Assembly: GCA_950295325.1 (NCBI GenBank)
Contig: OX485804.1
Span: 44,256,429-44,320,428, forward strand
Source of the DNA: Polytrichum commune
Taxonomy: Eukaryota; Streptophyta; Polytrichopsida; Polytrichales; Polytrichaceae
Direction: 5' to 3'
Length of the DNA: 64,000 bases
Part shown: positions 58,227-64,000 of the stretch, one piece after another
Layout of the letters: the number at the start of each line of letters is the position of its first letter
How positions within the stretch are numbered: position 1 is the stretch's first letter
The notes under the pieces: model-generated
The model's input: only the letters and a program-made list of their open reading frames with translations
Told to the model about the DNA's origin: nothing
Database searches by the model: none
Program-made: the position numbers and the translations under genes

Positions 58227-58449
58227 CTACACCAAATATGATATTTAGTGTGACTTACTATTTGGATTTACACAGTGCTATATCTTTTTACTATTGAAAT
58301 AATTTTTCGCCAAATACATTTGTCAATGTTCTATAATGTCCAAACTACCAATTTAACATTTGTTGGTAAAATATGAGATATACAATAAATAGATATAGCA
58401 TTGCGTAATTCCAAATAGTAAGTCACACTAAACATCATATTTAGTGTAG
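58227..58449. mobile_element. MITE with palindromic ends (family P2, 223 bp)
   Basis: The outer 24 bp on each side (CTACACCAAATATGATATTT then AGTGT; CACACTAAACATCATATTT then AGTGTAG) are those of family P1. The interior is different (TGACTTACTATTTGGATTTA, inverted at the other end) and belongs with the AGTGTG MITEs at 24979 and 25387. Confidence 0.75.
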
Positions 58450-58499
58450 TGCAGTGACTAACCTATTCAAGATTCGTTTTGCCTACTCGCTATAGACAA

Positions 58500-58876
58500 C
58501 TACACTAAACATGATATTTAGCGTCATACGGTATTTAATGTCACTATGGTAACTTTTCGGATGACACTTCTTATGAATAAGTTTACAAATACTATCATGG
58601 GTGATGGATGACTTCATCCGTTGGCCGAAACCCTACATTCTCATGCCAACAACTTGTGATGAAATATTGTCATGGATGATTGAAATTTGGATGAAAAGTC
58701 ATTTGGTAAGTGACAGTAATTGCAACACTGTAAATCTACAATCCCCAAAAAATTTACAAGGAATGACAAATAATGTTGGGTTCATATTTAGTGTTGGTGA
58801 CACTATGCCGCGGTTTACAATTAGTATTGAGCAAGACAATTAGAATTGGTGACACTAAACATCATATTTAGTGTAG
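58500..58876 (+). mobile_element. MITE with palindromic ends (family P1, 377 bp)
   Basis: Complete copy with ends CTACACTAAACATGATATTT and AACATCATATTTAGTGTAG. The interior has GATGGATGACTTCATCC, GCCGAAACCCTACATTCTC and CGCGGTTTACAATTAGTATT. It lies only 50 bp from the P2 copy. Confidence 0.8.
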
Positions 58877-59071
58877 CTAGGGTGACAACTATCATGAAGC
58901 TCTCTACCTTGGACTTTCGGAGCTTGAACTTTTTTATGGGACTCACACCTTTTAGATGTCGCCATGAAAGACGTGGTACAACTAGGACAAGTTGCTTATT
59001 GATATCCTACGCTACCTCATGAAATTTGCTCATGAATGCCGATATTTTGAGCTCTTGGTTTTATGAGGCCC

Positions 59072-59300
59072 ACACCACGTCATTTATGGTATTTGGTGTC
59101 GGTATTTGAAGTTACGCATTGCTATAACATTTTCATTGGTAATGTAATTTTTTACCAAGTGAAGATGTTATTGTTATATAGTGTTCAAATAGTCAACTTG
59201 ACCATTTTTTGGTTGAAAAATGAGATCTATAGTAAACAAGTTATAGCATACCGTAACCCCAAGAAGTGAGTGACACTAAATACCATGAACGACATAGTGG
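59072..59300. mobile_element. MITE related to the AGTGTG/P2 group (about 229 bp)
   Basis: Left CACCACGTCATTTATGGTAT then TTGGTGTC; right, complemented, CCACTATGTCGTTCATGGTA then TTTAGTGTC. The next inner blocks (GTTACGCATTGCTATAAC and its complement) are also inverted, so the TIR is long and imperfect. No ORF. Confidence 0.65.
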
Positions 59301-61650
59301 ACTTTCTAGCATTTTTGGGTTATATTTGTCATGAACTTCTCGTTATCTAGCATCATACACTCCAACCCCCCCCCCCCTCCCCATAAAAGAAAAAGAAATT
59401 TGAGTTGAAATAAAAGCTTCTCTAATCCAAGCATCAACTTTGGAAATTGCGGGTTCGAGCTTTAATAAGTCAAGATCCTAGTGTTTCCAAGTCGAGTGTG
59501 TCAACGGGGGAATGATACACTCTAAACTCCGTAGTATCACACCTGTGGCAACCAAAGTGCCCGTGATATTACGGAGTTTTGTAGTGTTAATATGGATGCG
59601 TGATGATATAGAATTAGTGTAGCATGTGACATTATGGAATAACGCAAGGGAGATGTGAGGACGATTTGAGTCTGTTCTCTTGTCACCTATACTAGTGTGG
59701 TCCACTCCACTTGACCTTCCCGGGCGATGTGGCGGATGCATGCACCAACATTCACACAAGTGGCATAATAGGAAGAATAAGAATAAGAATAAGAATAAGA
59801 AGGTGACACTCCACATGCTGACACATGGCACAATGCGAAGGTGTGGGTTGACTTCTTGGATGGTTTGCATTAATGAAAAAATTCATAATATAAGGGAGAG
59901 AAATGTGACAATAAGGAGTAAGATTTGAACTACAAACATCCGTTCCCTAGGGTTTTAGGGTATTAGAGAATGTGTGGCATTATGGAGGTTGATATTACGG
60001 AGTTTAGGGTGTAATCTCATGTAACTCTTCGGTCAATGGATGAATGTGAGTAATGGATGAATGTGCAAGTATGTCCGTAGCTACTTACTTATTAATGTAC
60101 CCAACATTATTCGCCTCCATCTGCGGAGTACTAGGCACATGAGACTCATGAATAGCTTATTTAATAATCCTTTTGTGGGAAATTGAGACCAACATTGACC
60201 TTCAGCCACCAACCGGTCCGGCCCCATATAATCGGTAAAGATCTTTAGGGTTTCCAAGTCCACCCGGTTACATGTTGTGATCTTTCGGTTTTTCTTTATT
60301 AATTTGAGGTATATTCTATAGACTTTTTAAAAACATTGGTAGTTTTCATGAAGTCTTGAATTGAACTTTGACTAGTTATTTTTCAAACTCAACTGGTTCA
60401 TTTGTAACTACCAGTCGGGTGTCCCTGTCTCATACAATGACGATTGAGACTTCCTATAAAGGTAAGGTATCTGTGGGTGTTATTCAGTTCGTTTTCCATG
60501 TTCTCCAACTTCTACCGATTGTATTTACATTGGCAAATCTATGATGAGGCATCAGCAAGAATTGGATCTCCCCTCGTGTACTTATGGTTATCGGAAGTGC
60601 ATGCTTGTTGATTTCCAGCTGGACACACATGTCCTCCCAATACAATCTTAACTATTGAGTGCAGAGTAGTTCATAAATTTTGGAAGCCTTAGTCCAATAT
60701 CTTTTGAACATGTGCCATTGTGGTGTTTGTTCTTAGATCCTACTCAAACCATACATCAATCAAATATAGGGGTTCATTTAACACATGTAACTAAATAATG
60801 CTTGCATACGTTAAGCGGGTCTTAAACGGACAATCTTCTCTCCACACCCACTTCTCGTAGGATATGAAACATGCAATTAGTTGAGATTATTAGCAAATCC
60901 ATATCGTGCATGTAGCCATTTTCCTCATAAATTTGGAGCTTGTATGAATATCTTGTCCACTGTCAATGTGAAATTCTTGTGAGTTATTTAGATGATTGTA
61001 TAAGTCCTCCTAATTATGTTGATTTTGCGTCTAGAATAGTAAATGGATTTTGAGCCCCTAGTCCAATATCCTATCAACACGTGTCTTTTTGGTGTCTGTT
61101 CTTAGATTCACACCCAAGCATACACAAATCACATACAGTTGTCCATTTAAAATGATATACTTAATAAGGCAATCTACCTTATATTGTTGTGCAACTTGTG
61201 AAAGGCAACTCCACATTTGGTAGCGAAAAACATAAAAGTGAGCGGGTATTAAATGTACACTTTTAACTCTACACCCATTTCTCTTAGCATATGAAACATG
61301 CAATTAGTGTGAGATAATTAGTAGATCTAAATCTTACCCATAGCCATGTTGGGTGCAAACATGGTCAATTGAACCTATAGTTGGTCATGTATACTCAAAT
61401 GAATAAATTTCTTGGTCAAAGACTATAAAGTAGTGCCAAAATGTCTATTGATTTGAATTTCTTGATGTAACGCAATTTTTTTCTTCTTCAATTTGAGTTA
61501 CTTCTACCAACTTCAAAAGTATGTACATGTACACATCTTTATCTTCTTATTCTTTCCATAAAATATTGTTTGAGTTTCTAAACCAACATGTTTTCTAATA
61601 CCTTTTAGAAAACAATTTACGGTTTTCAAATTTAGTATGCATCTTTGAAC
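59301..61650. other. No gene; dispersed repeats and microsatellite
   Basis: Contains (AAGAAT)n at 59769-59800, a D1 copy at about 60470-60830, and a block at about 60265-60420 shared with 18405-18560 (GGTTACATGTTG, TTTATTAATT then GGTATATTCTATA, CTCAACCGGTTCAT-like). A CTC/GGAG-type ORF is absent. Confidence 0.45.
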
Positions 61651-61840
61651 CTTGAACTATTGTAGTGTACACTTTGTGGTCCAATTGACCATGCTTGCAT
61701 AAATATGTTCTTTATTTTTTGTACATGGGCTTAACTGAAATGCAGAAATTTCAAAGGCAAAATGTCGCTTTGAAAGAAATAATGCAACCATCAAGCTTGA
61801 CAACACAAACCAAAAACTAGACACAGAAGAAGAAGAAGAA

Positions 61841-61866
61841 CTCCGGTCTCTCAGGGGAGGCCGGAG
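61841..61866. repeat. GC-rich hairpin in the putative LINE 3' region
   Basis: CTCCGGTCTCTCAGGGGAGG then CCGGAG: a 6-bp perfect outer stem plus an inner CTC/GAG-type stem. An (GAA)n run is adjacent (61824-61840). It sits about 190 bp beyond the LINE stop codon on the minus strand. 3'-UTR hairpins are recognised by the reverse transcriptase in some LINEs; the role here is inferred. Confidence 0.45.
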
Positions 61867-62049
61867 TGAATAGAGTGTTTGTTCGTATGACATCCTTGAC
61901 CATACCCCAGGGTAATGGTTTTGGATGTAATACTACTTCACCCTTTGCAGGGAGTAGACACTATTTGAGTAACTAGTAAGGATTTACCGGTTAGCCATGG
62001 ACTGGGGGGGTGAGTGTGTGGGGTGTGGGTGTGGGGTGTGGGATGTATT

Positions 62050-64000
62050 TTATATATTGTGTTGAAGGTCGGTGATGGGTTGTTTATTTTCTATTCTTCT
62101 TTTATGGACTAGTATTGAGTGTGCATATTGTGTGGCGATTATGTTAATTTGTCTAAATGTGATCCTGATTTGTGATGTAGGGAGTTTAAGTTTTGTCTCC
62201 AACTCTGTCATTGAAGGAATATATGTTGTGGCTCTAGCACCTGATGCTAGTACTATAAGCGGGGCTACGTTCCATCCTTTTTCTTTGATGTTGTTGATGA
62301 GTGGTTGGTATTTATTGATTTTTCTTTCTAGTGACTCTGTGGAGAACCTGTCGTTACAATATGTGAATTCTATGAATTGGACTGTAAGTTCCGGTGTGGG
62401 TGCGTCTGGTGGTGGGGATTTATATGGATGTCCTAGTAGACATAGTATGTCGGGTTTGAGCCTAGCGTTGCAGTGACATCTTTGGGTGTTACATGTGCAT
62501 GGGAGTAACCACGATGGTACTGTGTTTTCTTGGGGGAGCTCATTATATGTACATGCATTCATAAGTGTGTAACACCTTGTTATTTTGTTTGAGATGAGAA
62601 GTTTGCGTATTTCCCATACGGCTTTGTTATGTCTTTTTGTTATTAGTGCGTGTATGTGTTGTTGTTTACATTTGAGGAGTACATGTAACCATGTGTCTGC
62701 TTCTTGGGCGGTGCATATGGGGCACGTATGTGAGGGGTATGCATTTCTTCCGAAGAAGAGTTGTTTTCTAGCATGTCCCATGTATTGTCCGGTTCTGAAT
62801 TTTACTAAGCATGTTTTTTGTTTATCGGTGATAATCGGGTTGTTCCAAAAATCGTTTGATAGTGTTTTGTCAATATCTTTGTTGTCGAGCCACTTGTGTA
62901 GTTGATGTGTTTGGGTTGCTATAATGGATAGGTTATGTTTTTTGTCATGTTTAGCGATGTATTTACCAAGGTGTCAGATGGGGCCTTTATCTCGTGTTTC
63001 TTGCATTGAGTGCCACCAATCTTTTTGTAGGTAGTATGGCGTGGGGTGTGCATGTTCGTATGTGGTTGTGGCATCTCTATGTTCGAGTTCACAACCCATT
63101 TTGGCTAATTTGTCCGCTTGTTTGTTACCACTAATGTTTGTGTGAGCTTTGACTTTATGGAGTGTGGTGGTTTGTGAGCAGGATTGCAACATCTCAATTA
63201 TAGATTCGAGTATCTTTTTGTCCGGGTGGCTATTATGTAGAGTTGGGTGTTTTGTTTGTGTGTTTAGTAGGTATAGTACATTAAGACAATCTGTGAAGAT
63301 GTGTGCCGGTTCATTTCGATATGTGGTAGTGAGGAGGCGGAGGGTATGGTGTATAGCCATTAGTTCGGCTCTTAGTATATTTTGGAGTCCGGGTAGTCTT
63401 TCTGCGATTTGGAGATTTTTGAAAGGGTTATATATGCCATATCTTGTTTTTTCTCGTTTCCAATGTCCTTGGGTTGTTTCTTTGGTTCGCATGAAGGCTC
63501 CGTCTGTGTAATAGCAGAACTATGGTTGATATTTGAGGGGAAGGCATATGTCTTGGTTTGTGATGATGGGGACGTTAGTAACTTGAGTCCTAGGTGGGGG
63601 AGGGTATATGAGTTGGGACCATTTTTTGCTATGGTTTACTAGCGTGTTTATTGGTGTGGGTGGCACCGTTGTGTTAAAAATAGTGGGTATTTGTAAGGTG
63701 TTGCCAATAATGTCCATTTGGTGTGCGTAGTTTATCGGACCGAGTGACGTGGTTTTGTGATGTATACATAGTATGCGGATGTCACGGCCTTCTGTGCGTG
63801 GTTCGATTCGTAATTCTAGTGGTATTGTGGGTTCATCGTATATAATGGTGTCCGCCTTAAAGAGTGTGATGACGTGCAAATTTGGAAAACGGCCTACTTG
63901 AGGTTGAAGGTTGTGGTACCAATTTGGGTCGGTTGTTACGAGTATTGTAATTGTATTTGGGTTATTTTGGGCTGCAAGTCTTGCCCAATGTAGGGCTTGT
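62050..64000 (-). pseudogene. LINE ORF, 3' part: RNase H, zinc knuckle and C-terminal module
   Basis: One minus-strand frame runs from beyond 64000 to 62050 with only two internal stops (TAG 63520-63522, TGA 62974-62976) and no frameshift. After a 160-residue stretch I do not recognise (begins LHWARLAAQNNPNTITILV), RNase H follows: FCYYTDGAF (first Asp), LRAELMAIHHTLRLL (Glu), AHIFTDCLNVLYLL (Asp), LHKVKAHTNISGNKQADKLA (His and Asp). Then comes a CCHC knuckle, CPICTAQEADTWLHVLLKC. A C-terminal region follows with LKPDILCLLGHP, VQFIEFTYCND and WNVAPLIVLASGA. RNase H plus C-terminal knuckle is the layout of many non-LTR retrotransposons; the reverse transcriptase would lie beyond 64000. Both stops are explained by C-to-T changes (CAG, CGA). 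Probably inactive but young. Confidence 0.8.

Overview
This is nuclear DNA of a land plant. Genes are few, intron-rich and split by long AT-rich, transposon-filled stretches. Codons are plant-like and intron borders follow GT..AG with matching phases. The two clearest housekeeping-type families are plant-typical: a plant F-box/LRR protein and a plant long-chain fatty alcohol oxidase. The species cannot be fixed from the sequence. The long repeat-filled introns and the divergent proteins would fit a seed-free plant as well as a seed plant.

Three host genes can be reconstructed. (1) An F-box/leucine-rich-repeat gene, plus strand, 20861-23236, two exons, 542 aa. (2) A pentatricopeptide-repeat (PPR) gene, minus strand, 34506-27739, five phase-compatible exons, about 779 aa. 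(3) A membrane-anchored, FAD-dependent long-chain fatty alcohol oxidase gene, minus strand, 50667-42337, six exons, about 838 aa. They belong to unrelated processes (protein turnover, probably organelle RNA handling, lipid oxidation) and there is no sign that they work together.

The rest is mobile DNA. The left edge (1-2668) is the 3' end of a CACTA DNA transposon, with a perfect-looking terminal repeat and a dense subterminal motif field. At 8.7-10.8 kb lies a decayed Mutator-like transposase with a SWIM zinc finger. At 17.9-18.2 kb a hAT dimerisation domain is embedded in a minisatellite. At 18.6-19.5, 37-39.7 and 54 kb there are two related MITE families with TAGGGCC..TTCACA ends. At 41.2, 54.6-55.5 and 58.2-58.9 kb there are MITEs whose ends are themselves 23-bp palindromes. 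The right edge (about 61.7-64 kb) is the 3' part of a LINE, with RNase H and zinc knuckle, read on the minus strand.

The most unusual find is a small dispersed element that begins with a 5S rRNA-like sequence: copies at 5.2-5.6, 29.2-29.5 and 32.1-32.4 kb, and a 5'-truncated one at 45.1 kb. In the best copy, conserved 5S blocks keep exact 5S spacing over the first 93 nt. The copies share non-5S changes and a common tail, and homology starts at the 5S start. This fits a 5S-headed SINE, or else a Cassandra-like TRIM. Tandem arrays are common: downstream of the PPR gene, at 37.9-38.5 kb, upstream of the oxidase gene and at 57.3-58.0 kb. The oxidase gene is also trailed by two decayed copies of its own last-exon end.
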